DNA of 64,000 nucleotides from Cruoricaptor ignavus (GTDB taxonomy: Bacteria; Bacteroidota; Bacteroidia; Flavobacteriales; Weeksellaceae). Positions 34,641 through 43,546 of the stretch are shown here, piece after piece (positions within the stretch are counted from its first letter, which is position 1; each line of letters begins with the position of its first letter). The notes below the pieces were generated by a model. That model did not search any database. It was not told the DNA's origin and saw nothing but the letters and a program-made list of their open reading frames with translations. The position numbers were made by a program, and so were the translations under genes. The DNA lies in NCBI RefSeq assembly GCF_900141665.1, contig NZ_FQYI01000001.1:1-64000 (forward strand), written 5' to 3'.

Positions 34641-35477
34641 ATGAAGGTCAGTTTTATCATCGTCAATTATAATGTGACTGCGCTGCTGCGGAATTGCCTG
34701 AATTCCATCGTCCGTTTTGCCAATGTGCCGCACGAAATTATCGTGATTGATAACAATTCGCCGGATGATTCCTGGAGGCAACTTCAGGCGGAATTTCCTG
34801 CCGTGAAATTCTTCGCTAATGAAAAAAACGAAGGCTTCAGCAAGGCGAACAATAAGGCTGCCGCCAAAGCACAGGGCGATTTTCTCTACTTCCTGAACCC
34901 TGATACCGAGCTGAAGGATTTTTATTTGGCAGAGCTGATCGACTTTGCGGAAAGCACGCCGAATTTCGGCTGCCTTGGCTTGCGGATGCACGATAAAGAC
35001 GGGAATTTTCTTCCAGAAAGCAAGCGCTCAGTTCCCGATTTGGTGTATTCCTTCAAAAAACTTTTCCTGAATTCCAAAGGGAAAAAGTCGCAGAAAAATT
35101 ACTACCGAAACGATATTCCGCTTACTGCCATTGCAGAAGTGGAAGTGATAACTGGTGCAAATCTTCTGGTGCAACGCACTGTGTTTCACCAAGTTGGCGG
35201 TTTCGATGAAGCCTATTTTATGTACGGTGAAGATATTGATTTGTGCTACACTTTGATTTTGAACGGCTACCGAAATTTCTACTACGGCAAGCACGAACTG
35301 CTGCATCACAAAGGCCAAAGCACGGAAAAAAATCAAAAATACCTCGACCGGTTTTACGGTGCTATGGCAATTTTCGTCAATAAATATTACCGAAAAAATC
35401 CGCTGGAATTTCTCGTGATGTCGGCAGGTTTACGCATCCGCAAACTTTACGATATGCTCGTAATACGGTTACATTAA
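34641..35477 (+). CDS. Family 2 glycosyltransferase
   Basis: A 278-aa GT-A fold enzyme. Motifs are FIIVNYNVTALL (5-16), IVIDNNSPDDS (about 33-43), NEGFSKANNKAA (about 63-74), donor-site FLNPDTE (about 85-91) and FDEAYFMYGEDIDLCYTL (about 186-203). It is probably a sugar transferase for surface glycans. It starts 3 nt after the recR stop, so expression is tied to recR, and it keeps the host-like codon use, unlike the GT2 in the AT-rich insertion. Confidence 0.85.
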   Translation: MKVSFIIVNYNVTALLRNCLNSIVRFANVPHEIIVIDNNSPDDSWRQLQAEFPAVKFFANEKNEGFSKANNKAAAKAQGDFLYFLNPDTELKDFYLAELIDFAESTPNFGCLGLRMHDKDGNFLPESKRSVPDLVYSFKKLFLNSKGKKSQKNYYRNDIPLTAIAEVEVITGANLLVQRTVFHQVGGFDEAYFMYGEDIDLCYTLILNGYRNFYYGKHELLHHKGQSTEKNQKYLDRFYGAMAIFVNKYYRKNPLEFLVMSAGLRIRKLYDMLVIRLH

Positions 35478-35506
35478 AAAGCCTGCTGTATTCTCAGCAG
35501 GCTATT
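35475..35506. terminator. Terminator between GT2 and secG
   Basis: AGCCTGCTG (35480-35488) pairs with CAGCAGGCT (35495-35503). The T run lies on the minus-strand side, so it serves mainly secG and may act in both directions. Confidence 0.75.
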
Positions 35507-35523
35507 CTAATAACTAAAATTGA

Positions 35524-35862
35524 TTATTTCACGGGAGCTACAGGCGCAGGCTGCCCAGGTTTTACTGGCTGAGTATTCACAGGTGCGGTCTGCTTAGGCT
35601 TGGTCGGCAGCGGCTGCGTTTGGTTCGGCGTGGCAGTCATTACCACGCTCAGGGTTACGAGTACCACGATGGAGCAGGCAAGGATCCAGGTAGCTTTCTC
35701 CATAAAATCATTGGTGCGCTGCACGCCAAACTGCGCCGAAGAACTGCCGCCAAAAGTTGCCGAAAGGCCGCCGCCTTTAGGGTTTTGCGCCATTATTATA
35801 ATGATGAGCAGCACGCTCAATATCATCAGAAGTACCATAAATAAAACGAAAACACCGCTCAT
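35524..35862 (-). CDS. secG: Protein translocase subunit SecG
   Basis: A 112-aa protein with two transmembrane helices (about 5-25 and 54-73) and the SecG signature loop NPKGGGLSATFGGSSSAQFG (about 28-47) between them. It is a subunit of SecYEG. A Pro/Gln/Thr-rich tail (residues 77-112) extends beyond the minimal family. ATG 35862 is used; the longer frame adds a non-homologous leader. A -7 element, TACATTTG, lies on the minus strand at 35889-35882. Confidence 0.95.
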   Translation of the reverse strand: MSGVFVLFMVLLMILSVLLIIIIMAQNPKGGGLSATFGGSSSAQFGVQRTNDFMEKATWILACSIVVLVTLSVVMTATPNQTQPLPTKPKQTAPVNTQPVKPGQPAPVAPVK

Positions 35863-35907
35863 TCTGCAAAAATTTTGAGTGCAAATGTAAGGATTTTCCG
35901 CCAAAAC

Positions 35908-35938
35908 AAAAAGCCGCCCATTTTCTGAGCGGCTTTTG
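35908..35938. terminator. Terminator downstream of the M16 peptidase genes
   Basis: AAAAAGCCGC (35908-35917) pairs with GCGGCTTTT (35929-35937), with T-rich flanks on both strands. It lies between the M16 stop and the secG promoter region. Confidence 0.8.
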
Positions 35939-35955
35939 TATTACAAATTTTAATT

Positions 35956-38034
35956 TTACTGAAAATCAGAGTCTTTCGCCACATTCACTTGTTGGGAAGT
36001 CACCGTCATTTCAAGATTCATACCACCAATGGTTTGCGTAATCTTGAACGGCATCTTCACCCCGGAAACATCGCGGTAATCTGCGAACATTGTAGGGATG
36101 GTTTGCCCGGCAATTGTGCGCACTTCACCTGTTTTCAACCCGGTTTTCACGCTGTAATAATAGGTTGTAGTGCCGCTTTTCACCACATAGCAATCTTCAC
36201 CGTTGAAGTTTTCAATGCCGGAAAGCTGCGCACCTTTAAAATCCAGCTCCGGGAAAAGCGCGCGGTTTGCCAATTCTGCCGCAGCATCGGCAGGCATCGG
36301 CATTTTCTGTCCTTGCGCTTCCATATAGCCAGCCTTCCCGTCGAACACCATTTTCTGCATCGTCTGTCCCATCATCTTTACTTCCGTCCGGGTTTTTCCG
36401 CCTTCTGCCATCGTGCTCAGCATCGTAAGCTCCATACCCTGAAGCTTTGCGGAAGCCTCCGTGCTTACCGATTTTATTTTCTTCACATTAGCTTCTCCGC
36501 CGATTGCGTCGATGTACTTTTTGCCAACAGTTTCCGCCGTTACATTAGCATCCACTTTTTTCGCCAAAGGCTTTGCCACAGGGTTGGCATTCGTATCGTA
36601 GTACTTCACATCGTAGCCGAGTCTCTCCAGCGGCTCTCCGATTTCGGAAGCCTTGCCGGCGATGAAGATTCGGCTTTGCCCTGGAAGAATGTTGCGCTGA
36701 ACGGCCTTCTTCACATCATTTACCGTAACGGCATCGATGGATTTTAAATAATTTTGGTAAAAATTCGTTGGCAGATTGTAAATTCTCTGATTCACGGCGA
36801 AGCGCGCCAGAGTTTCCGGCCTTTCCAGAGAGCGGATGAAATCGCCCTTCAGCTTTGCCTTCGCATCTGCGAGTTCCTTTTCGGATACAGTGCCTATACC
36901 GTTCAATTCATTCATAAATTCCACCACCGCCTTGTCAGTCACTTCATTTCGTACACTTGCGTTTGCACGGAAACTCGGCGAATATTTGCTGACGCTAAGC
37001 CCTGAGTAGGCCCCGTAGGTAAAGCCGTTTTTCTCCCGAAGGTTCATAAACAGGCGGGATTCTCCACCGCCCCCGAGGATGTAGTTGGCAACCATAGACG
37101 CGAAATAATCTGGATCGCTCATTTTAAGCTCGGTAAGGTTGCCCACGCTGATGACTGACTGCACTGCGGAAGGCACATCTACGATGTTTATCTCCGTCCT
37201 GACAACATTATTGGCTGGCTCCAGCGCAGGGAATACCGTGCCGGATTTCTTCCAGCCGCTGAAGTGCTGCTCCGCCAGTTTTTTTGCCTCATCATATTTA
37301 ATATCCCCGCTGATAACGAGGTAAGCCTGATCCGGTGCATAGTACTTGTGGAAATAATTTTCCACATCGCGCGCCGAAACCCTGCGGATGCTCTGCTCGG
37401 TAGGGAATTCCCCGCGGGAAGTATTTTTGCCATAAATCACGGCGTTCCCTGTTCTGCGGGCGATGGCATCTGCGCTTTTCTCATCCACTTTCAGGCTTTC
37501 TATCTCGCGGTCTTTCGCCTTTTCTACCTCTTTCTGGTCAAATCTCGGATTCTTCACTGCATCTGCCATCATCCCGAAAACTTCCGGGAAATATTTGGAT
37601 AATGAATTGGCAAAGGCGCCACTCTGGGTAAAATTCAGCGAAGCACCGAGATAATCGATTCTCTTGTTGAAGGCATCTTTGCTCATCGTTTTCGTGCCCT
37701 CGCCCAGCTGGTTCGCAAGGATGTCGCTCACTCCGGCGATGTTGCCCTCCAGCACCGGCTGGCGGTCTATGGAGAGGGATGCCGTTACGCGCGGCAGCTT
37801 ATGGTTTTCTACAATCATCACCGTAAGGCCGTTTTCCATACGGAAGGATTTCGGCTCCGTGATGTTTACAGTGGGCGATTTTGTGGATACAGGCATTTTG
37901 TTTATGTCGATGCCGCCCTTGGTTTTTGTGTTAATATTTTGGTCTGTCACCACTTTTTTCGTAGCGTTGTTCTGGTTTTGGCAGCCGGTCGCAAATAAGG
38001 ACGCAGCAATCAGCGGGTATATTAGCTTTTTCAT
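35956..38034 (-). CDS. M16-like peptidase lipoprotein, catalytically inactive subunit
   Basis: A 692-aa protein with a lipobox ending at C18 (LFATGC). Two M16 domains follow (about 60-500), but the HXXEH zinc site is replaced: ILANQLGEGT (106-115) stands where active proteins have HFFEH...EGT. It is therefore a non-catalytic subunit. From about 515 to the end is an extra beta-rich domain resembling outer-membrane lipoprotein-sorting (LolA-like) modules (KKYIDAIGGEANVKKIKSVS). The active partner lies 4 nt upstream, so the two probably form a processing complex at the outer membrane. Confidence 0.85.
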   Translation of the reverse strand: MKKLIYPLIAASLFATGCQNQNNATKKVVTDQNINTKTKGGIDINKMPVSTKSPTVNITEPKSFRMENGLTVMIVENHKLPRVTASLSIDRQPVLEGNIAGVSDILANQLGEGTKTMSKDAFNKRIDYLGASLNFTQSGAFANSLSKYFPEVFGMMADAVKNPRFDQKEVEKAKDREIESLKVDEKSADAIARRTGNAVIYGKNTSRGEFPTEQSIRRVSARDVENYFHKYYAPDQAYLVISGDIKYDEAKKLAEQHFSGWKKSGTVFPALEPANNVVRTEINIVDVPSAVQSVISVGNLTELKMSDPDYFASMVANYILGGGGESRLFMNLREKNGFTYGAYSGLSVSKYSPSFRANASVRNEVTDKAVVEFMNELNGIGTVSEKELADAKAKLKGDFIRSLERPETLARFAVNQRIYNLPTNFYQNYLKSIDAVTVNDVKKAVQRNILPGQSRIFIAGKASEIGEPLERLGYDVKYYDTNANPVAKPLAKKVDANVTAETVGKKYIDAIGGEANVKKIKSVSTEASAKLQGMELTMLSTMAEGGKTRTEVKMMGQTMQKMVFDGKAGYMEAQGQKMPMPADAAAELANRALFPELDFKGAQLSGIENFNGEDCYVVKSGTTTYYYSVKTGLKTGEVRTIAGQTIPTMFADYRDVSGVKMPFKITQTIGGMNLEMTVTSQQVNVAKDSDFQ

Positions 38035-38038
38035 GTCG

Positions 38039-39352
38039 TTACTTTTTTTCCGGTACATAATTGATGATCACTCTCTGATTGCTGTTCAGATATTTCTTCG
38101 CCACATCGCGGATTTCCTCTCGCGTGATGGAGCGGTAGATGTCGATGTCTTTGTTAATTAGGTTCGTGTCGCCCATCAGCATATAGTTGGTGGCCAGCGA
38201 GCTCGCTATGCCCTGCACCGTGGAGTTCGCATTTACAAACTCATTTTCAAATTTGTTCTGCAGTTTTTGGTAATCCTCTTCGGAAATTAGGCTCGTCTGA
38301 ACTTTTTTAATTTCCTCGTCTATTACCTTTTGAAGGTCTGCCTTTGGCGTGGCGCCCATCGGGATTGCGAAGAATGCAAATACACCTGCATCCTCGAAGC
38401 CTATGCTGTTGGCGCTTACGCTCAGGGCTTTCTTCTGCTCGTCCACTAGTTTTTTGTAAAGCACGGAAGACTTCCCGCCGCTGAGATAGGTGGAAATCAT
38501 GTCTAGCACCCTGGCGTCTCGCGACTTGTTGGATGGCGTGCGGTAGCTGTAGATGTATGCCGGCAGCTGGATGTTGGCATCGGTAACCGTTACCTCCGTT
38601 TCTTTGGTAATCGGCTGCTCCTGTGGGAATTTTTTCTCAGCAACCACGCCTTTCGGGATACCGCCGAAGTAGGTTTCTACCCACCTTTTTGTCTGCTCCG
38701 GCTGGATGTCGCCAGCCACTACGAGCACAGCATTGTTCGGTACATAATATTTTTTGTAAAAATTCCGGAACTCCACCAGCTGTGCAGCATTCAGGTCTTC
38801 CATAGAGCCAATCACCGACCAGCGGTAAGGGTGGTTTTTAAAGGTATTGGCGAGGATGGAGTTGAAAAGATTACCATACGGCTGGTTGTCCATACGCATG
38901 CGTTTTTCTTCCTTCACCACCTCGCGCTGCGTATCTACGCCTATCTGCTCCACCTGCCCGCTGCGCATTCTTTCCGCTTCCATCCAGAGCCCCAGCTGCT
39001 CATTGTTGCTCGGGAAGGTTTCGTAGTAGTAGGTGCGGTCGTTGGTCGTGTTCGCGTTGTTGGTACCTCCGTTGCTGGATACGATCTTAAACCACTCTCC
39101 GCGCCCGATATTCTGCGTACCCTCGAAGAGCAGGTGCTCAAAGAAATGCGCGAAACCGGAACGCCCAATCTCCTCATCCTTGGAGCCTACATGGTACATC
39201 ACCCCTGTAGTTACCACCGGCACGGTATTATCCTGATGCAGAATTACATGCAGACCGTTGGGAAGGTCGTACTCCTCAAATTTAATCTGCTGTGCGCTCG
39301 CCACGGATCCCAGCAGGGCTGCAGCCGCCACAGAAAGAATACTTTTTTTCAT
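38039..39352 (-). CDS. M16 zinc peptidase, active subunit
   Basis: A 437-aa secreted pitrilysin-type peptidase with a signal peptide (residues 1-20, ending VASA). The inverted zinc motif HFFEH is at residues 69-73, followed by a distal Glu in REVVKEEKR (about 143-151) as the third ligand. The N-terminal active and C-terminal M16 halves are both present. It is placed directly upstream of the inactive lipoprotein homologue, the usual heterodimer arrangement in Bacteroidota. ATG 39352 is chosen for the signal peptide. Confidence 0.92.
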   Translation of the reverse strand: MKKSILSVAAAALLGSVASAQQIKFEEYDLPNGLHVILHQDNTVPVVTTGVMYHVGSKDEEIGRSGFAHFFEHLLFEGTQNIGRGEWFKIVSSNGGTNNANTTNDRTYYYETFPSNNEQLGLWMEAERMRSGQVEQIGVDTQREVVKEEKRMRMDNQPYGNLFNSILANTFKNHPYRWSVIGSMEDLNAAQLVEFRNFYKKYYVPNNAVLVVAGDIQPEQTKRWVETYFGGIPKGVVAEKKFPQEQPITKETEVTVTDANIQLPAYIYSYRTPSNKSRDARVLDMISTYLSGGKSSVLYKKLVDEQKKALSVSANSIGFEDAGVFAFFAIPMGATPKADLQKVIDEEIKKVQTSLISEEDYQKLQNKFENEFVNANSTVQGIASSLATNYMLMGDTNLINKDIDIYRSITREEIRDVAKKYLNSNQRVIINYVPEKK

Positions 39353-39504
39353 AAAAACATCATTGAAAACTTTGTAAAGATAAAAAATTTTCAATCAATC
39401 GAAATCTTTTAAATTGATAAGTTCATTATTCTAAATTTGCCCCCTGTCGTTTCAGCAGATTTCAGAAAGTCAATCTTTATTTGTTTTTGCTTTTGTATTT
39501 TGAT

Positions 39505-39512
39505 TAAATTTG
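39505..39512 (+). promoter_or_regulatory. ABC ATPase promoter -7 element, leaderless-type
   Basis: TAAATTTG fits TAnnTTTG. TTG (39481-39483) lies 21 nt upstream, and ATG 39517 starts only four nucleotides downstream. Confidence 0.7.
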
Positions 39513-39516
39513 CTGT

Positions 39517-40455
39517 ATGCTTTTGGAAATCCGCCACTTACATTTTTCGTATTCGCTAGAAAAACCGCTCTTTCAGGATCTAAATATTGAAATTGGGCAG
39601 GGCAAAATCGTGGCTTTAGCCGGCGAATCGGGCTGCGGAAAAACCTCCCTACTAAGCCTGATTTACGGCCTTCTTGATTGGCAAAGTGGCGAGATTTTCT
39701 TCGATGGAAAACCGCTTTTCGGCCCGAAAAGAAATTTGGTGCCCGGCGAAAGGGAAATGAAACTGGTAGCGCAGGATTATGACCTCCTGCCCTATTCCAC
39801 AGCTGCGGAAAATGTGGGTAAATTCCTGAGCAACAGCAATTTATCCCTGAAAAAATCTACCGTGGAAGAATTGCTTTGGGTGGTAGGGATGCAGGATTTT
39901 GCCGATGTAAAACCGCAGTTTCTTAGCGGCGGACAGCAGCAAAGAATTGCGATTGCAAGGGCACTTTCCGTGGTTCCAAAATTGCTTTTGCTGGATGAGC
40001 CTTTCAGCAATATCGATTTTTCGCGGCGTGCCGAACTTCGCGAAAATGTGCTGAACTATGCCAAAGCGAAAAATATTTCCGTGCTGATATCCACGCACAA
40101 TCTGCAGGAAATTTTGCCCTGGATCGATGAAATTATCGTGATGAAGGACGGCAAAATCATCGCGCAAAATTCACCGAAAACAATTTACAATCAGCAGGAT
40201 AGCGAATACATTGCCAAACTTTTTGGCGAAGTGAATGTAATTTCAGCAGAGCAGAGAGCGCAATTTAATCTCGGGAAAAAATTCTACTTTCCGCACGAAA
40301 TTCAGCTTTGCGAAAAGGGAATTTCCGGCGAAATCATCGAGAGCCTTTTTGCTGGAAGCTATTACAGAAACCGCGTCAATATTGCCGGTGAAGATTTTGT
40401 TTTCCATTCCCTGAAGCCGGTTTCAGGAAAGGTGCAGGTGTGTTTTTCGGAATAA
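39517..40455 (+). CDS. ABC transporter ATP-binding protein
   Basis: A 312-aa protein with Walker A GESGCGKT (36-43), Q-loop VAQDYDLLPY, signature LSGGQQQR, Walker B KLLLLDEP and the switch His in STHNLQE. The C-terminal about 70 residues form a TOBE-like extension (FPHEIQLCEKGI, GSYYRNRVNIAGEDFVFHSL), as in PotA/FbpC-type importers, and the ATPase part resembles that group. No permease or binding-protein gene is adjacent, so the transported substrate is unknown. Confidence 0.82.
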   Translation: MLLEIRHLHFSYSLEKPLFQDLNIEIGQGKIVALAGESGCGKTSLLSLIYGLLDWQSGEIFFDGKPLFGPKRNLVPGEREMKLVAQDYDLLPYSTAAENVGKFLSNSNLSLKKSTVEELLWVVGMQDFADVKPQFLSGGQQQRIAIARALSVVPKLLLLDEPFSNIDFSRRAELRENVLNYAKAKNISVLISTHNLQEILPWIDEIIVMKDGKIIAQNSPKTIYNQQDSEYIAKLFGEVNVISAEQRAQFNLGKKFYFPHEIQLCEKGISGEIIESLFAGSYYRNRVNIAGEDFVFHSLKPVSGKVQVCFSE

Positions 40456-40458
40456 TCT

Positions 40459-40791
40459 TCAGGCCTTCTTCACAAATTCCGATTTCAGCGCCATCGCACC
40501 GAAACCATCTATTTTGCAGTCGATATTATGGTCAGAATCCGGGCGAAGCCTGATGTTCTTCACCTTTGTGCCCGCCTTCACAGGCTTTGGCGCGCCTTTC
40601 ACCGGCAGATCCTTTATCACCACCACAGCATCGCCGTTCTGCAATTCATTGCCATTGCTGTCGAAAACTTTTTCAGAATCTCCCGCTTCATCAGGGTTAA
40701 ATTCGTGGAAGCACTGGCTGCAAACCACCATTCCATCCTGCTCATAAGTAAATTCCGATTGGCATTGCGGGCAAGCCGGAAGTTCCGTCAT
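40459..40791 (-). CDS. PhnA/YjdM-like zinc-ribbon protein
   Basis: A 110-aa protein. The zinc ribbon CPQC...CSQC has Cys at 7, 10, 24 and 27, and a C-terminal PhnA-type beta domain reads [15 protein letters not shown] and [21 protein letters not shown]. Despite the historical phn name, this family is not shown to act in phosphonate breakdown, and its function is uncertain. ATG 40791 is chosen. It is convergent with the ABC gene (3 bp). Confidence 0.85.
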   Translation of the reverse strand: MTELPACPQCQSEFTYEQDGMVVCSQCFHEFNPDEAGDSEKVFDSNGNELQNGDAVVVIKDLPVKGAPKPVKAGTKVKNIRLRPDSDHNIDCKIDGFGAMALKSEFVKKA

Positions 40792-40854
40792 CTCAAAAAA
40801 ATTTTCCGCAAATTTACACATTATATATATGGTGCGCGCTGAATTTCATTTCGC

Positions 40855-40862
40855 TAATTTTG
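40855..40862 (+). promoter_or_regulatory. -7 element of the RsmB-like gene
   Basis: TAATTTTG fits TAnnTTTG, 19 nt before ATG 40882. Confidence 0.55.
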
Positions 40863-40881
40863 CAAATTCACTCACTATTTG

Positions 40882-42087
40882 ATGGAACTCATTCACAGGA
40901 ACTTGCTCATCGGCATTCACGATGCGCTGAACGAAACTTTTTTCGAAAAAAATAAATATGCCGACAAGGTGATAGAGCGGCTGCTGAAGGCGAATAAAAA
41001 ATGGGGAAGCGCCGACAGAGCGGTGGTTTCTGGAATTTTCTACGACATCATCCGCTGGAAAAAGCGGCTGGAATATTTCATAGGTGAAGGCGCAAAACCG
41101 GGCAACATCTACAAACTCATCCTTGCCTACCTGCTTTGGACGGACACGAAATTCAAACGCTTCGATGAATTTGACGGGATAAAAACGGCGGACATCCAGG
41201 CGAAAATCAAGAAAGGAAAAGTGCCGACGAAAGCGATAGAATTTTCCATACCGGATTGGCTGGCGGAAACCTTTACCCAAGAACTTGGCGAAAATTGGGA
41301 AAAGGAAATGAAGGCTATGAACGAGCAGGCACCCACAATCCTTCGGGCTAACACGCTGAAAACCAATGCGCAAGACCTAATCACCGAACTGGAAAACGAA
41401 GGCGTGAAAAGCTTCCGCGTGAAAAATATTCCTGACGCCGTTCAGCTGGAAGAGAAGAAAAATGTGTTCCTGACTTCTGCATTTAAAAATGGCCTATTCG
41501 AAGTGCAGGATTCCGGCTCACAATTGATTGCGGAATTTCTGGATGTAAAACCTGGACAGCGCGTGGTGGATGCCTGTGCAGGTGCTGGCGGAAAAACGCT
41601 GCACATCGCTGCGCTGATGCAGAATAAGGGGCAGATTATCGCTCTGGATATTTTCAACTGGAAACTTGCCGAGCTGAAACGCCGCGCCAAAAGGGCCGGT
41701 GCACATAATATAGAAACCCGGCTGATTGACGACAATAAAGTGGTGAAACGGCTGCATAATTCAGCGGACAGACTGCTGATTGATGCGCCGTGCTCTGGGC
41801 TTGGCGTGCTGCGCCGAAATCCCGATACGAAATGGAAGATCGATGAAGCCTTTATCGAAAAAATCAAGGATGAGCAGCGGCAGATTTTGCAGGAATATTC
41901 CAAAATCGTGAAGAAGGGCGGTAGAATGGTGTATGCCACCTGCTCGGTACTCCCTTCAGAAAATGGGCAGCAGGTTTCTCTTTTTTTGAAGAATAATGCA
42001 GATTTTAATCTCGTAAAGGAAAAAACAATTTTACCAAGCGAAGGTTTTGACGGATTTTATATGGCGCTGCTGGAGAGAAAAAATTAA
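40882..42087 (+). CDS. RsmB/NOL1/NOP2-family rRNA m5C methyltransferase
   Basis: A 401-aa protein. The N-terminal NusB-like helical part covers about 1-150. The methyltransferase half has SAM motif DACAGAGGKTLHIA (about 227-240) and ALDIFNWKLAELK. The two catalytic cysteines lie in DAPCSGLG (motif IV) and YATCSVLPSENG (motif VI). This matches 16S rRNA m5C967 methylase RsmB or a close relative. An MFS gene begins 5 nt downstream. Confidence 0.88.
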   Translation: MELIHRNLLIGIHDALNETFFEKNKYADKVIERLLKANKKWGSADRAVVSGIFYDIIRWKKRLEYFIGEGAKPGNIYKLILAYLLWTDTKFKRFDEFDGIKTADIQAKIKKGKVPTKAIEFSIPDWLAETFTQELGENWEKEMKAMNEQAPTILRANTLKTNAQDLITELENEGVKSFRVKNIPDAVQLEEKKNVFLTSAFKNGLFEVQDSGSQLIAEFLDVKPGQRVVDACAGAGGKTLHIAALMQNKGQIIALDIFNWKLAELKRRAKRAGAHNIETRLIDDNKVVKRLHNSADRLLIDAPCSGLGVLRRNPDTKWKIDEAFIEKIKDEQRQILQEYSKIVKKGGRMVYATCSVLPSENGQQVSLFLKNNADFNLVKEKTILPSEGFDGFYMALLERKN

Positions 42088-42092
42088 GTCTG

Positions 42093-43493
42093 ATGGCGAA
42101 AAAATTAGACCGCTCCACTCCGGAAAAAAAGTTCCTGCCGTGGGCTCTTGCCACTGCGATGTTTATGCAGATGCTGGATTCCACGATTATGAACACCTCC
42201 CTGCCGGCGATAGCCGAAGACATCGGAGAATCGCCGCTCAATATGCAGAACGCCATCATCAGCTATGTGCTTACGCTCGCGGTGTGTATGCCGGCGAGCG
42301 GTTTTCTGGCTGACCGCATCGGTACGAAGCGCGTCTTCCTCGGTGCGCTGGCGGTGTTCGGCATCGGTTCTTTACTATGCGCCGCCTCCCCGAACCTGGA
42401 TACGCTGGTGCTTGCGAGAATAATACAAGGAATCGGGGGTAGCCTGATGACGCCGGTGGGCAGGCTCGCTATGATAAAGACCTTCCCGAAAGATGAATTT
42501 GTAAGTGCTTTGAACTATGCCTCCATCCCCGCCCTCATAGGCCCGGTACTCGGGCCGCTGGTAGGCGGCTACTTCTCGGTATACCTCAGCTGGCACTGGA
42601 TATTCCTCATTAATATTCCATTCGCTGTGGCGGGAATTATTTTTGGTTTAAAGTATATGCCAGATTACTACGGCACCAGCCCGGATTTTGATTTTGCCGG
42701 ATTCCTGCTCTTTGCAGCAGGGTCCCTGGCGCTCTCGATGTCGCTAGAGATGCTGGGACACTCAAGCAAAATTACTATCGTACTCCTGGTTGCCGTTCTT
42801 GGCTTTGCAATGCTTTACTTTTATTATCGCTATGCCCGGCGGGCGCGCAACCCGCTTTTCCCGCTATCGCTCTTTAGCCTGCGCACATTCCGGATCGGCA
42901 TCCTTGGCAATCTGGCTACCAGGCTGGGTATCAGCTCGGTACCGCTGCTTGTTCCCCTGATGATCCAGGTGGAATTTGGGGAGAGCGCCGTAGTTTCTGG
43001 ATGGATCGTGGCACCAATGGCGCTGACTTCAATGCTCGGCAAATCTGCTGTGGTGAGACTGCTGAACCGCTTTGGATACCGCAAAATTTTGATGACTAAT
43101 ACCGTGATCATCGGGCTTCTGATCTGCTGTCTCGGCATTCCCGGAATCCACGCCAATACTTACACTTTCCTGCCCATCGTGGCAGTACTTGGCTTTTTTA
43201 ATTCTATCCAGTTTACCGCTATGAATACCATCGCTATGGCGGATTTAACTAATAACCTCACCAGCCCCGGGAATTCTCTGATTGCGGTAAACCAGCAGCT
43301 CGCAATTGGCTTCGGTATCGCCTTCGGACTGGTGGTTTTGAAACTTTTCCAAAACTCTCCGGTCACCGTCGGCAGCAGCCATCTCGCCTTTCGCTATACC
43401 TTTTTCGTCATAGGAATTTTCACCGTACTTTCATCCGGGGTATTCCGCAGACTGCAGCTTACTGATGGAGATAATTTGCGGAGCCGCCAATGA
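42093..43493 (+). CDS. MFS drug exporter, DHA2/EmrB-like
   Basis: A 466-aa integral membrane protein with about 14 predicted helices. Motif A appears as GFLADRIGTKRVFLGAL (about 69-85), the first helix carries MLDSTIMNTSLPAIA, the DHA signature ARIIQGIGGSLMTPVGR is near 111-127, and motif C is PALIGPVLGPLVGGYF (about 149-164). It is probably a proton-driven efflux pump of the QacA/EmrB group. There is no EmrA adaptor nearby. It is close-coupled to the RsmB-like gene upstream. Confidence 0.88.
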   Translation: MAKKLDRSTPEKKFLPWALATAMFMQMLDSTIMNTSLPAIAEDIGESPLNMQNAIISYVLTLAVCMPASGFLADRIGTKRVFLGALAVFGIGSLLCAASPNLDTLVLARIIQGIGGSLMTPVGRLAMIKTFPKDEFVSALNYASIPALIGPVLGPLVGGYFSVYLSWHWIFLINIPFAVAGIIFGLKYMPDYYGTSPDFDFAGFLLFAAGSLALSMSLEMLGHSSKITIVLLVAVLGFAMLYFYYRYARRARNPLFPLSLFSLRTFRIGILGNLATRLGISSVPLLVPLMIQVEFGESAVVSGWIVAPMALTSMLGKSAVVRLLNRFGYRKILMTNTVIIGLLICCLGIPGIHANTYTFLPIVAVLGFFNSIQFTAMNTIAMADLTNNLTSPGNSLIAVNQQLAIGFGIAFGLVVLKLFQNSPVTVGSSHLAFRYTFFVIGIFTVLSSGVFRRLQLTDGDNLRSRQ

Positions 43494-43496
43494 GCC

Positions 43497-43527
43497 TTGT
43501 GACCAGTGTTTAAGTTTCGTAATTTTG
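43497..43527 (+). promoter_or_regulatory. rimO promoter (-33 TTG and -7 TAATTTTG)
   Basis: TTG (43497-43499) is separated by 20 nt from TAATTTTG (43520-43527), fitting the Bacteroidota sigma consensus. ATG 43547 follows after 19 nt. Confidence 0.7.
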
Positions 43528-43546
43528 CAGCCGCAAATTTTCGCTG

